64,000 bases of DNA from JANOBD01 sp031411495 (GTDB lineage: Bacteria > Planctomycetota > Phycisphaerae > Tepidisphaerales > Tepidisphaeraceae): the NCBI GenBank assembly GCA_031411495.1, contig JANOBD010000100.1, forward strand, positions 124,001-188,000, read 5' to 3'. The notes below the pieces were generated by a model. The model did not search any database. It was not told the DNA's origin and saw only the letters and a program-made list of their open reading frames with translations. The position numbers were made by a program, and so were the translations under genes. Positions 9,249-18,483 of this stretch are shown in pieces. Positions within the stretch are counted from its first letter, which is position 1. The number at the start of each line of letters is the position of its first letter.

Positions 9249-9584
9249 GTGGAGATTCAACAGAACATCGTCGGAGCGGCCTGCGTTCTCAAACCCAACG
9301 GCCCTCTTATCGACACGGAGGCAGCCACGCTCCGGACGGTGGCCGAAGACGCCCAGCGACGCTGCGCCGGCCGAATCGTTCTGGACGCCTCACAGATCGC
9401 ATTCGTCGACAGCCTCGGCCTTGAAGCCCTTCTCGATGTGACGGAACTGCTCGGAAAGGCTGGACGAACGCTGAAAATCTGCGCCGCGAATGCAACCGTC
9501 CGGCAGGTGATGCAGGTCACCGGGCTCGCGGGCGCGTTTGAGTTTTACGAAGAAGTCAACGCCGGGGTCAGGAGCTTCCTGTGA
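9249..9584 (+). CDS. STAS-domain protein (anti-anti-sigma type)
   Basis: A 111-residue single STAS domain. The conserved loop FVDSLGLEALLD near residue 57 carries the serine that anti-sigma kinases phosphorylate in SpoIIAA-like proteins. Start is GTG at 9249. It lies 27 bases after the kinase and its last bases overlap the GTG of gspE, so it belongs to the operon. By family it should switch partners according to phosphorylation; here it may link the upstream kinase to the secretion apparatus or to a sigma pathway encoded elsewhere (inference). No SpoIIAB-type anti-sigma kinase is in the window. Confidence 0.9.
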   Translation: MEIQQNIVGAACVLKPNGPLIDTEAATLRTVAEDAQRRCAGRIVLDASQIAFVDSLGLEALLDVTELLGKAGRTLKICAANATVRQVMQVTGLAGAFEFYEEVNAGVRSFL

Positions 9585-11344
9585 AGAGCAAAGCGCCAAA
9601 GCAGAAACTCGGCGAAGCGCTCGTGGCGCGCGGCGTGGTGAGCGCCGAGCAGTTGGCAACGGCGCTGGAGATCCAGCGAACGACGGGGGTGATGCTGGGA
9701 GAAGCCCTGGTCGGCCAACAGGCAGTGGCTGAACCCGACCTGATCGAAGTGCTCTCCGACATCATGGGGATTCCCGGTGTCGTGTTGCGGCACGGCATGC
9801 TCGACCCGGCGATGCTCAAGCTCGTGGGCGCGGAAGAGGCCGAGAGCCTTGTTGCGATCCCGATGTTCCGCGTCCGCGACACGCTCACCGTTGCCATGGC
9901 GGAACCGCAATCGCTCCCCAAACTTGATCGGCTGCGCCAACTCACCAAGTTTCGCATCCGACCGGTCCTGGCGCTCGCGGGGAACATCCGTGAGTTCATC
10001 GTCAAGTATCGCGGCGGCGACGTAAACGTCGACGCGTTTCTGACCAGCCTCGAGACCTCGGATGTCGAGGTCGTCGAGCGCGAGGCCGTCGACGACGGCC
10101 CGATGACCAATCTCGACAAGATGGTCGCCGGCAGCCCGATCGTGAACCTGATCAACGTTCTGCTGCTCAGCGCGATCCGGGACAAGGCCAGCGACATTCA
10201 CATCGAGCCTGAAAAGAAGGGCACGCGGATACGCTATCGAATCGACGGCGTGTTGCGGGATGTCATGCGACCGCCCCCGGGGATGCACAGCGCGATCGTC
10301 TCGCGACTCAAAGTCCTGTCCAAGATGGACATCGCCGAGAAACGCCTCCCACAGGAGGGGCGCATCCGCATCGTCGCCGAGGGGCGCGACATCGATCTCC
10401 GCGTGAGCAGCATGCCGACACTCCTGGGTGAAAAGCTCGTGATCCGCGTTCTCGATAAGGAGAACCTCAAGGTGCGGATGGAAGACCTGGGCATTCGATC
10501 TGAAACCCTTGTCGTGGTGAAGCGAATGCTCGAACGTCCTCATGGACTGTTTCTGGTCACCGGCCCCACCGGCAGCGGCAAGACGACGACGCTTTACTCC
10601 GCGCTGGATCTGCTCCGCAGTCCCGAACTGAATCTCGTGACGGTCGAGGATCCCGTCGAATACCAACTTGAACTGGTCAACCAGATCCAGGTCCACTCCA
10701 CGGTGGGCATGACGTTTGCGCGCGCGCTCCGCAGCGTGCTCCGGCAGGATCCCGACGTGATCATGATCGGCGAAATCCGCGATGAGGAGACCGCGCGCGT
10801 TGCGGTCCAGGCCGCGCTAACCGGACATCTCGTGCTCGCGACCCTGCACACCAACGATGCGCCCGGCGCGGTTTCCCGATTGCTCGACATGGGGATCGAA
10901 AGCTATCTGCTTTCGTCGGCCCTTGTTGGAGTGATCGCCCAACGCCTGGCGAGAACCGTCTGCACCGCCTGCGCGACGAAGTACTTTCCCAGCGAAGCCG
11001 AGTTGAAGGACGGCGGCCTTCAGCAGCACACCGGCCGCCCTTTCCGCCGCGGAACCGGCTGCAAACAGTGCCACGACACCGGTTTCAAGGGCCGCGTCGG
11101 CATCTACGAGGTGATGGAAGTAAATCCGGAAATTCGCCGACTCATTCATCTGGGCGCGCCCTCGCATGAAATCCGCGACCAGCACCGCAAGAGCGGCGGC
11201 TGGACGCTCCGCGAAGAAGGAATCGCCCTTTCGCTTACAGGCCAGTCCAGCCTCGATGAGATACTTCGTGTCACCCACAATGAGGATGGATCAGCGAGCA
11301 CTCACAAGCCGTCCAGCGGCGCTGCGATCACGGAGGCCGCATGA
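9581..11344 (+). CDS. gspE: type II secretion/type IV pilus assembly ATPase
   Basis: A 587-residue GspE/PilB ATPase, the cytoplasmic motor that drives pseudopilus assembly. The N-terminal GspE-II domain (about 1-150) is followed by the ATPase: Walker A GPTGSGKTTT near residue 327, Asp box VEDPVEY, Walker B region DPDVIMIGEIRD and His box TLHTNDAP. Two CxxC pairs (CTAC near 463 and CKQC near 491) form the zinc-binding insertion of true secretion/pilus ATPases and argue against a PilT retraction motor. Start is GTG at 9581, overlapping the STAS stop as GTGA. The C-terminal ~40 residues are a low-complexity tail. Confidence 0.95.
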   Translation: MKSKAPKQKLGEALVARGVVSAEQLATALEIQRTTGVMLGEALVGQQAVAEPDLIEVLSDIMGIPGVVLRHGMLDPAMLKLVGAEEAESLVAIPMFRVRDTLTVAMAEPQSLPKLDRLRQLTKFRIRPVLALAGNIREFIVKYRGGDVNVDAFLTSLETSDVEVVEREAVDDGPMTNLDKMVAGSPIVNLINVLLLSAIRDKASDIHIEPEKKGTRIRYRIDGVLRDVMRPPPGMHSAIVSRLKVLSKMDIAEKRLPQEGRIRIVAEGRDIDLRVSSMPTLLGEKLVIRVLDKENLKVRMEDLGIRSETLVVVKRMLERPHGLFLVTGPTGSGKTTTLYSALDLLRSPELNLVTVEDPVEYQLELVNQIQVHSTVGMTFARALRSVLRQDPDVIMIGEIRDEETARVAVQAALTGHLVLATLHTNDAPGAVSRLLDMGIESYLLSSALVGVIAQRLARTVCTACATKYFPSEAELKDGGLQQHTGRPFRRGTGCKQCHDTGFKGRVGIYEVMEVNPEIRRLIHLGAPSHEIRDQHRKSGGWTLREEGIALSLTGQSSLDEILRVTHNEDGSASTHKPSSGAAITEAA

Positions 11345-12591
11345 AGTTTGACTACACGGGATACGGCAAGAACGGCGCGAGCATCTCGGGAAGTGTCGAT
11401 GCTGAAAACAAGCAGACCGCCCGCGACAATCTGCGGCGCGACGGAACCATTGTGCTCACGATCGAGCCACGAGCTGCAGGCGCCTCGTCCGCGCAGTGCA
11501 ACCACGCCGGGACGCGCGACTCGCGAAAGCGTCGTCGAGTCGGCACCGGTTTGCGCCTGCGAAGAGTCTGCATGTTTGCCAGACAGCTCCAGGTGCTGGT
11601 CGGCAGCGGCACGCCGATCCTTCAGGCTTTGTCGGCGTTGCAGCGTCAGAACAGCGTCGGCGACTGGCAAGCCGTCATCGGCGACGTCTTCAAAAGGGTT
11701 GAAGAAGGCAGTCCCCTCTCCGAAGGACTGCGTACCCGGCCGGAGTATTTCGATTCGGTAACGCTCAGCCTCGTTTCAGCTGGTGAAGCCAGCGGCAACA
11801 TGCCGGTGATGTTTGAACGACTGTCGCAGCTCACGCGGAAGCAGATTCAACTCCGCAGCGCCGTGATCGGCGCGCTCGTCTACCCGTGCATCCTCCTGAC
11901 GATGGGCATCATCGTGATGTGCGTAATGCTCTTGTTCGTTCTGCCGCGATTCCAGGAGCTCTTTCAACAGATTGACGGGCCTCTGCCGATTTCCACCGTC
12001 GTCTTGCTGAAGCTGAGTTTCCTGTTGAGGACCTATTGGTGGGTCGCGATCGCAGTTCTCGCCGGTCTGGGACTCGGCGGATCGCTGCTCTTCAAGCAGC
12101 AACGCGTGAAGGACGCAGTCGATGGCTGGTTCTTCAGGGTTCCGAAGCTGGGACGACTGCTCAAGAGCATTGCGAGCGCGAAGCTGGCGAGAATGTTGGG
12201 CACCCTTCTGGAGTGCAAGGTGCCGCTGCTGGACGCACTTGAATTGACCCGCGGATCGATGACAAGTCGCCAGTACGCGATGCTCATCGACAGCGCCCAC
12301 GCTGCCGTTACCCGCGGCGAGGCGGTGAGCGTCGTCCTCGGGAACAGCCAATTGATTGAGCCGTGCGTCCAGGAAGCGATCATCCACGGCGAATCCAGCG
12401 GACAAATCGGTATGCCACTCATCCAGATGGCGGACTTTCTTGACGAGGAGAATGACGCAGTCGTCAAGACCGCGACGCGCCTCATCGAGCCGGCCATTCT
12501 TGCGTTCCTCGGCCTCATCGTCGGAATCATCGCCATGAGCATGTTCCTCCCGCTGTTCGACCTGGTGTCCTCTGCGAACGGAGGTCATTAA
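11341..12591 (+). CDS. gspF: type II secretion inner-membrane platform protein GspF
   Basis: A 416-residue polytopic protein with two GspF repeats: MFARQLQVLVGSGTPILQAL from about residue 77 and LARMLGTLLECKVPLLDAL from about 283. Membrane segments lie near 175-200, 222-247 and 385-408. The N-terminal part (1-45) has the usual fold DYTGYGKNGASISG. Residues 45-70 are an Arg-rich, poorly conserved linker. GspF forms the cytoplasmic-membrane platform that couples GspE to pseudopilin assembly. It starts by ATGA overlap with gspE, and its TAA shares a base with the next ATG. Confidence 0.94.
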   Translation: MKFDYTGYGKNGASISGSVDAENKQTARDNLRRDGTIVLTIEPRAAGASSAQCNHAGTRDSRKRRRVGTGLRLRRVCMFARQLQVLVGSGTPILQALSALQRQNSVGDWQAVIGDVFKRVEEGSPLSEGLRTRPEYFDSVTLSLVSAGEASGNMPVMFERLSQLTRKQIQLRSAVIGALVYPCILLTMGIIVMCVMLLFVLPRFQELFQQIDGPLPISTVVLLKLSFLLRTYWWVAIAVLAGLGLGGSLLFKQQRVKDAVDGWFFRVPKLGRLLKSIASAKLARMLGTLLECKVPLLDALELTRGSMTSRQYAMLIDSAHAAVTRGEAVSVVLGNSQLIEPCVQEAIIHGESSGQIGMPLIQMADFLDEENDAVVKTATRLIEPAILAFLGLIVGIIAMSMFLPLFDLVSSANGGH

Positions 12592-14261
12592 TGTCCTTCG
12601 CACTTCACGCCACGCACTCACCCGTCGTCCTCGACATTCAGCCGTCTCACATAAAGGCGGTGCAGATCGTCAAGCGTCGCGGCATGTGGCACGAACACCT
12701 TTCGATTTCGATCCAGCGGAAGCGATTCAACGAACATCAGGCATTGCCGCCGACATCGCTCAACGAAGCGGAGATCGCCCTTTTATTTGACGCACTCGAC
12801 CGACAGGGCGCCTATGGCAGTGCGATGGCGGTGCTCGTGCCGTCTGCACTCACGGCAACGCATCTGCTGGAGCTGCCGCCGCGCGACGCCAACGTCCCGA
12901 TCGAGCTGCTCGCGCGGGCGGAGATGGCAAGGCTGTGCCGCTGGGAAGACTCGCAGCCATTTCAGATGCTTCATTGGCCGGTGCCGATGCTCTCGCGAGC
13001 CGGCAGGGATGAGAAGACTGCTCCGACGACGCTGGGCGCAGTGGCAATGCTGGAGACGGAACTCGATGCGCTGATCGCACAACTGAGCGTGCGAGGGGCG
13101 TCGATCGTCGCCGCGGTCGCGGCACCGCTGGCAGCGGCGGAGGCTGCGTGCTGGCTCTCCGCAGGCGACGCCGCGGGAAGTACGGGCATCGTCGTGGACG
13201 TCCAGTGGGATCGCTCATCGCTTGCCGTGGTTCGCGATGGCGCCCTGCTCTATCACCGGGACCTTCCGGACAACGGGCTCATGCTGCTGGCGCGCGGGCT
13301 CGCCGCGGAACTTCGGATCGGCGAGGCAGAGGCCATCGACGCGATCGAGCTCGGCACCATCGGATTGGACGGCACGTCGCCACGTGCGGCGGCCCTCTGC
13401 GAAAGCTTCGTGGAATCGCTGGCAGCCGAATGCGAAGCGACCTTCGACTTCGTAACGCGTCGCTATGGCGGCGCTTCACTTACCCGCGCCTCGGTCCTCG
13501 GCGAAGGCGCGAAGATCAAGGGCATCGGCGAGGAGTTGTGCAGAGGCCTTGGAATCGGAAGCGTCCCCTCGCACCCGCCAGCGGCGCTGAACTCCGCAAT
13601 CCCCGCGGGGGCGGCCCGGCTCCTCACCAAACGACCCAAAGATCACGGGCTGCTATCCAGGCACGCACGCGGTGTGCTCCAGAGCGAACGGGTCGGCCGA
13701 GCCTGGGCGATCGGCTCCCTCGCGACGGCCGCCGTCGCCGCAGTCGCCACCGGGGCGTTGTATCTCGCTACATGGAAGTCGGTACATCTCGAGGAGACGC
13801 GCCTTGCAGCCATTGCCCACGAGCAGTCCCAGGCAAACGCAAAGGCAGCAGCGCTCACCAAGCAGTTGAAGGACGTTCAGACGGCGATGGACCTGCATGC
13901 GACGCTGGCAAAGCAGCCGGATATGAGCGATCTGGTACGCGTGATCGAAAACACGCTGTCGCGTGCCGCAATCCTCACAGAACTGAACTTGACCGACCCG
14001 TTGTCGGAACCGGTTTCGGCACAGAAGCCAAAAGCGCGCCCATTCAAGCACCTCAGGATGTGCGGGACGGTGACAGACTCGCAGGCATTGATGGACCAGG
14101 TGACCCGACTCAAAGCGATCGACATCTTCGAGAATGTGGAACTGGCCCGTAGCGGCCGCAGTCCGGACGGGCAGTCCGTTTCCTTTGACCTGTCATTCGA
14201 TGTGGTCTTTCAGCCAAACCGAGGAGGCCGTCATGACGCGATTCCTGGCATACATCCGTAG
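12591..14261 (+). CDS. GspL-like (PilM-PilN fused) assembly protein
   Basis: A 556-residue protein. Residues 1-350 form an actin-like PilM/GspL cytoplasmic domain (opening VVLDIQPSHIKAVQIV). One membrane helix lies at about 370-390, then a coiled-coil stretch rich in Ala, Gln and Lys (about 395-435), then a PilN-like ferredoxin-fold domain to the end. This is the GspL layout, equal to PilM and PilN in one chain. GspL links the ATPase to the periplasmic GspM. A GGAGG lies ten bases before the ATG. Its last 29 bases overlap the next gene. Sequence identity to classical GspL looks low; the assignment rests on architecture and gene order. Confidence 0.82.
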   Translation: MSFALHATHSPVVLDIQPSHIKAVQIVKRRGMWHEHLSISIQRKRFNEHQALPPTSLNEAEIALLFDALDRQGAYGSAMAVLVPSALTATHLLELPPRDANVPIELLARAEMARLCRWEDSQPFQMLHWPVPMLSRAGRDEKTAPTTLGAVAMLETELDALIAQLSVRGASIVAAVAAPLAAAEAACWLSAGDAAGSTGIVVDVQWDRSSLAVVRDGALLYHRDLPDNGLMLLARGLAAELRIGEAEAIDAIELGTIGLDGTSPRAAALCESFVESLAAECEATFDFVTRRYGGASLTRASVLGEGAKIKGIGEELCRGLGIGSVPSHPPAALNSAIPAGAARLLTKRPKDHGLLSRHARGVLQSERVGRAWAIGSLATAAVAAVATGALYLATWKSVHLEETRLAAIAHEQSQANAKAAALTKQLKDVQTAMDLHATLAKQPDMSDLVRVIENTLSRAAILTELNLTDPLSEPVSAQKPKARPFKHLRMCGTVTDSQALMDQVTRLKAIDIFENVELARSGRSPDGQSVSFDLSFDVVFQPNRGGRHDAIPGIHP

Positions 14262-14808
14262 ACAAAATGCGTCACGTCTGCATTTCCTCGGCAGCGCTAC
14301 GCTGTTCCTGATTATCGCCTTATTTTCCCTGTTGACGCTTCCGGGTTGGTCGCGGTGGACCTGGCAACACGACGTGGTGCTCAATCTGCAGACGGCAACG
14401 AAGCGGCTGAACGCGACACGGGCCCGGATCGATTCGGTGCGCGGCGCGGTTGCCAGCCTCATCTCCGCCACGGATGCCGAGCCCAATCTGCGCGCCGTGA
14501 CGCTGGACAAGCGCGTCCTGTTGATTTCCGACGCTGCGTCCTCCAGGGGCATGCTGATCGACTCCGTGGAACCGAAGGCGCTGGCGGGAAGTTCCGCGGC
14601 TTCCATTACGGTAAACGCGCGCGGTCAATACGAGCCAATCGTCGAATGGATTCATGAATTGCGGGCCAACGCCCCGGATCTGCAGGTTCAATCGCTTCAG
14701 CTTTCGGCAGCGGCGAATGATTTGTGCTCGTGCCGACTCACATTCAACTGGTCCCCGCCGGTGTCGGTTCGGGCGGCGGTTGCGGCTGTGCCGGAGGAAT
14801 CACGATGA
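14233..14808 (+). CDS. GspM/PilO-like assembly protein
   Basis: A 191-residue bitopic protein with a short cytoplasmic N-terminus, one membrane helix (about residues 18-40), an alpha-helical segment (about 50-80) and a small ferredoxin-like domain to residue ~180. This is the GspM/PilO arrangement; that protein pairs with GspL/PilN in the inner membrane. The ATG at 14233 has GAGGAGG six bases upstream and lies inside the end of the previous gene, so translation is probably coupled. An ATGA overlap links it to the next gene. It is assigned by topology and position. Confidence 0.75.
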   Translation: MTRFLAYIRRQNASRLHFLGSATLFLIIALFSLLTLPGWSRWTWQHDVVLNLQTATKRLNATRARIDSVRGAVASLISATDAEPNLRAVTLDKRVLLISDAASSRGMLIDSVEPKALAGSSAASITVNARGQYEPIVEWIHELRANAPDLQVQSLQLSAAANDLCSCRLTFNWSPPVSVRAAVAAVPEESR

Positions 14809-15320
14809 TGAAAGTCACTCGCGGACGGACGCTGTTGGTCGGTCTCATGCTCGCCGCCGTCGGCGGCCTGGCATACGACCGGTTGACCTTTGCAGGCGTG
14901 CCGTCGGAAATGCAGAACACGTCATCAGCTTCGCCGCCGACTGCAGATCCACCTGCATCAATCACACCGGCACGGTCCGAAGCAGCCGATCTGGCAGCGC
15001 GACTGGCAACGCTCGCCAAGGCGGGACCGAGCGAGCCCGGGCCGCGAAGGAGCCCGTTTGGAGCGATGGCAAATGCCGAGCGACCGAGCGAAGTCCTCCC
15101 CTCCGCGCTTTCGACACGCTGGTCGCAGCGCGTGCTATCGGGCGTTGTGCTCAAGGCAAATGGTCGTCCGATCGCGATCGTCGACGGCAAAGCGCTCTCG
15201 TTGGGCGCCGAACTCGATGGCCTGCGGCTGGTAAGCGTCTCGAAAGACGCTGTCGTTTTCAGCAACGGAACAACGCAATTCACTCTCAAGAACAAGAAGC
15301 AAGTACCGCAGTTTAAGTAG
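14805..15320 (+). CDS. GspC/PilP-like protein
   Basis: A 171-residue protein with an N-terminal membrane segment (about residues 8-28), a Pro/Ser/Ala-rich linker (about 35-105) and a C-terminal beta-rich domain (about 110-165, with VLSGVVLKANGRPIAIVDG) resembling the homology region of GspC and PilP. In both systems that domain contacts the outer-membrane secretin. No secretin gene is in the window, so the partner must be encoded elsewhere. It starts by ATGA overlap. Confidence 0.7.
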   Translation: MMKVTRGRTLLVGLMLAAVGGLAYDRLTFAGVPSEMQNTSSASPPTADPPASITPARSEAADLAARLATLAKAGPSEPGPRRSPFGAMANAERPSEVLPSALSTRWSQRVLSGVVLKANGRPIAIVDGKALSLGAELDGLRLVSVSKDAVVFSNGTTQFTLKNKKQVPQFK

Positions 15321-15393
15321 ATGATCGGTTCGGTCGATGAGAGCGCAGCGACTTCGGAGTGAAGTCAGAATCCTTTTCAGGAGAGGCAGCAAT

Positions 15394-15888
15394 ATGAACT
15401 ACCGCACACGGTCGAAACACGCTTTCAGTCTGATCGAGTTGGTCATTGTCGTCGTTATTATCGGCATCCTTGCGGCGATCGCGATTCCCCGCCTGAGCCG
15501 CGGTGCAACCGGCGCCGCCGACTCCGCCGTAAGTGGCAATCTCGCCATTCTTCGGAACGCCATCGACCTCTACAGCACCGAGCACGGCGGCAGCTTCCCC
15601 AGCGTGGCGCAGCTCTCGAACCTGCTGACCCAGTACAGCGACGTGAACGGTACGGCGTCGGCGACCAAGACGGCGTCGGCGATCTACGGTCCTTACATTC
15701 GAAAAATGCCGTCGTTGCCCGTCGGTCCGTCGGGATATAAGAACGCGGCGACCGTCATCGACGGAAGCAGCGGTACGCCTGGCACTTCCGCCGGCGCGTG
15801 GTTCTACAACCCGACGACCGGCGAAATCCGCGCCAATCTTGCCGACGCCGAAACAGATGCCTCGGGCAAGGCCTATAACGCTTACTGA
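15394..15888 (+). CDS. gspG: GspG-type major pseudopilin
   Basis: A 164-residue prepilin. The short basic leader ends KHA, followed by FSLIELVIVVVIIGILAAIAIP, the type IV pilin N-helix with Glu at +5. The residue before the cleavage site is Ala rather than the usual Gly. The C-terminal part has the GspG pattern of a short helix and strands ending WFYNPTTGEIRANL. AGGAGAGG lies eight to ten bases before the ATG at 15394. It follows the PilP-like gene after 73 bases and is the last intact member of the operon. Confidence 0.93.
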   Translation: MNYRTRSKHAFSLIELVIVVVIIGILAAIAIPRLSRGATGAADSAVSGNLAILRNAIDLYSTEHGGSFPSVAQLSNLLTQYSDVNGTASATKTASAIYGPYIRKMPSLPVGPSGYKNAATVIDGSSGTPGTSAGAWFYNPTTGEIRANLADAETDASGKAYNAY

Positions 15889-15907
15889 TCCCCTGGAGTC
15901 GGTAAAC

Positions 15908-16376
15908 GTGACCGTTGGCGTCGACAACTCGGCGCGTCGCTGCTCGTCGAAATGCCATGCCTGATCGTGATCATTGTGGCCTTGTCCGCAATGATCACGA
16001 TTTCGCGTTATTCGAGAGCGTCTGTCCGGTTCGCCGCAGACACTGCCGCGAAACGCCTCGCGGCGGATCTGTTCAACGCACAACAGCGGGCACGGGGGGC
16101 TTCGGGATCGCGCACTATTCAGTTCACTCCCGGCAGCAGTATTTATCGAATCACCAATCCGACGATCAACGGCGTCGGCGGGACGACCACCCGGCACGCC
16201 CTTCCGAATACGCCCATTGTCGCCACTGTTGATATGGCTTCTTTCGCCGCTAGCGCAGCCCTCTCGTTCGACGGGAACGGCGCTCCCGGCGCCGCAGGTT
16301 CGATCACCCTCAGTTCCGGCTCAAAACAAGGAAGCATCAGCATCGTCGCGAACACGGGGCCGTTTCGATCCAATAG
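15908..16376 (+). pseudogene. GspH-like minor pseudopilin, frameshifted
   Basis: From 15913 the frame reads RWRRQLGASLLVEMPCLIVI and continues as a pilin-like helix and a GspH-like body with VRFAADTAAKRLAADLFNAQ and GSITLSSGSKQGSISIVANTG. The plausible start, a GTG at 15908 with a GGAG upstream, is one base out of frame with it; a missing base near 15912 would join them. The matching stop, TAG at 16374, is again one base out of frame with the body. Downstream the body frame stays open to 16641 with unlike sequence. Either the gene is decaying or the assembly lacks bases here. Confidence 0.6.
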
Positions 16377-16382
16377 CGCGTC

Positions 16383-17083
16383 ATGTACGGACCCGGACCA
16401 TCCTCGGACCCTGGGGTTCGCGCGCGGAGAGAGCATTCACGCTGATCGAATTGACTCTCGCCGGGGGATCGTTGCCACCAACGTTGACACGACCACGACA
16501 AGCAACAAAACCGAGAGTGCCGAGCAATTCCTCTTCACGCGAACCCTGTGGTGCCCATCGCGTATTCGATCAGGGGTAAGCTTTGGACGGGCCAATTCGT
16601 CGTCCCTTCACTTCCGAACAATGCGCTGTGCTGGCGCATGACGCGCGTTCGCATCCTGATGCGCTCCAAGGGCGCAACCGGCGGACAGATGCGGATCCAG
16701 GTTAGGCGCCATTCTGGTGGGCTGCCCACAACCGTTGTGGATGAAACGACACTGCTCGAGTCCGACCTTACCACCACGTTCGGCGCCAAGGAACTGAGCT
16801 TTGTGGATGCGTCGAACCTGGCCGTTTCCGGGGCATGCGTCGTGCTGCAGTGGGGAACAGATCCTGCTCCGGCCGCCGCGTCGACCAACGGTGCAGTGCG
16901 TAACGAAGACGTGATCGAACGCAACGTGCTCGCTGGCTCGGTCACCAGCGGGGAACCGTTTATGGCAATATGAACATTACATCGGGCACACGCGCTGTTC
17001 CCATCGCTGCCAACATCGATCAGCTGATGGCACTGAGTCCATGGATGGCAATTGATCACTTGCTTATGCCGCTGTGGCGGTGA
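16383..17083 (+). pseudogene. second pseudopilin gene, fragmented by frameshifts
   Basis: Pieces of one product appear in successive frames. An ATG at 16383 opens 20 codons. A second frame gives the prepilin signal ERAFTLIELTLA at 16427-16462. A third carries GIVATNVDTTTTSNKTESAE. A fourth (16548-16973) carries a beta-rich body with LWTGQFVVPSLPNNALCWRM and SKGATGGQMRIQVRR. A fifth, from about 16961, would supply VYGNMNITSG to a TGA at 17081. The body resembles the beta-domain of large planctomycete pseudopilins that follow gspH-like genes. Every junction is a shift of -1. The last 20 bases overlap the end of the convergent HD-GYP gene. Confidence 0.55.
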
Positions 17084-18470
17084 CGGCCGGTGCGTTGGAG
17101 AAGACCGTCGCATGCGATTGCAGCGCCTCGTCGAATCGTCCGAAATCCAGGTCGACGAATATCTCTGCCAGGTCCGGGTGGAACTGACTGCCCGCACACC
17201 TTCTGATTTCCGCCAGCACCGCTTCACGAGGAAGCTTGGACCGGTACGAACGATTGGAGCTCATCGCGTCGAACGTGTCCGCGAGCGCGAGCACGCGAGC
17301 GATCAACGGAATGTCCTCGCCGCCGATTCGGTTCGGATAGCCGCGGCCGTCGAAACGCTCGTGATGATAAAGGACTGCCGGCCGGATATCGTTGAGACCG
17401 GGTATGTCGCGCAGAATGTCGTAGCCGATCTGAGGATGCTTTCGAATGAGTGCGAACTCCTCTTCCGTCAGCTTGCCGGCCTTGCACAGGACTGCCTCGG
17501 GAACGCCGATCTTTCCCACATCATGGATGAGTCCGGCGACGTGGTAACGCTCGGCCACTGCAGGTCCCAGGCCCAGGGCCGTCGCCATCTGACGGGCCAA
17601 CAGCGCGACTCGCTCGGAGTGGCCGAGCGTGTACGGATCTTTTGCATCGATGGAAGCGGTCAGGGCGCGGAGCGTACCCAGAAACATTGCCTCTTGTCGG
17701 GCAATGCGAGCCAGGTTTGCATGAAAGGTGCTGAGGTAACCTCCGCACGCGGCGAAGAGTTGGGTTTCGAAGCTGCTCAGGTCGGGGTCGTCCCCGCCGT
17801 TGTTGCCGCCGGCGAGGATGCCGATCGGCTTTCCTTCGAAGTTCAACGGCTCGATGAGCACTTCTGCACCCGTTACCCGCGCAAGTTCACATTGGTCCGT
17901 ATTGCAGATACCTCTGTCACGCCCATCGGCTCGCAGGTTGAGCAATGCCAGTTCGAAGAGTGAACGGTGGATCGGCGGTTCTCCTGCCAGAAACGTCCGC
18001 CCGCGAAAAGTTTCGACCACGTCCGTCGAGTCAATAAACTGCAGAACAGCCCAGCCCAGGTTGGTGATCCCGTGCAGGCGTTTCACCGCATCCGTCAGGG
18101 ACGCCAGGCTCCCTTCCGCATTTTCCGGAATCAGCATGAGTCGGAAGAGCAGGTGGCTTTGATCGTACGCCTGCTCGATGCGCATCGAGAGTTGATCGAC
18201 CGTTTCTTGAGCGAGATGCCCCGCCCAGTAATCGTCGGCAATTGCCTTTGCCGCCTTGAAGGTTGCCGCCTGGCGCGTGGGATCAAGGTCTGAAAAGTGC
18301 GCCCGGAGCGCCAGCCGCGAACCCCGGTAGAGGTCGTGGATGGCGCTTTCCTGCGCCGTCGCCGGAGCGGCTTGGGTGCTGACGACGGCGGCAATGCCCA
18401 GCGAATGCAGTCGCTCGGAAAGCTTTGTGGCCAGCGCTTCGTCTGGCAGTGAAACCAATCGATCCGCCAT
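17064..18470 (-). CDS. HD-GYP phosphodiesterase with GAF-like domain
   Basis: A 468-residue signalling protein. The C-terminal HD-GYP domain (about 265-445) has LIHDVGKIG near residue 311 and HHERFDGRGYPNRI near 374, the signature of cyclic-di-GMP phosphodiesterases. The middle part (about 120-260) reads as a GAF-like sensor domain with a Cys/His-containing loop (GICNTDQCEL). No membrane segment is present. It lies 13 bases downstream of a stand-alone response regulator on the same strand and converges on the secretion operon, so its output may influence secretion or surface attachment (inference). Confidence 0.92.
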   Translation of the reverse strand: MADRLVSLPDEALATKLSERLHSLGIAAVVSTQAAPATAQESAIHDLYRGSRLALRAHFSDLDPTRQAATFKAAKAIADDYWAGHLAQETVDQLSMRIEQAYDQSHLLFRLMLIPENAEGSLASLTDAVKRLHGITNLGWAVLQFIDSTDVVETFRGRTFLAGEPPIHRSLFELALLNLRADGRDRGICNTDQCELARVTGAEVLIEPLNFEGKPIGILAGGNNGGDDPDLSSFETQLFAACGGYLSTFHANLARIARQEAMFLGTLRALTASIDAKDPYTLGHSERVALLARQMATALGLGPAVAERYHVAGLIHDVGKIGVPEAVLCKAGKLTEEEFALIRKHPQIGYDILRDIPGLNDIRPAVLYHHERFDGRGYPNRIGGEDIPLIARVLALADTFDAMSSNRSYRSKLPREAVLAEIRRCAGSQFHPDLAEIFVDLDFGRFDEALQSHATVFSNAPAVTATAA

Positions 18471-18483
18471 GGAGACTCCCTTC

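Noticed and set aside
16535..17227. Minus-strand frame across the broken pseudopilin region
   Set aside because: Serine- and arginine-rich shadow with no motif, and it overlaps the well-supported end of the HD-GYP gene in another frame.
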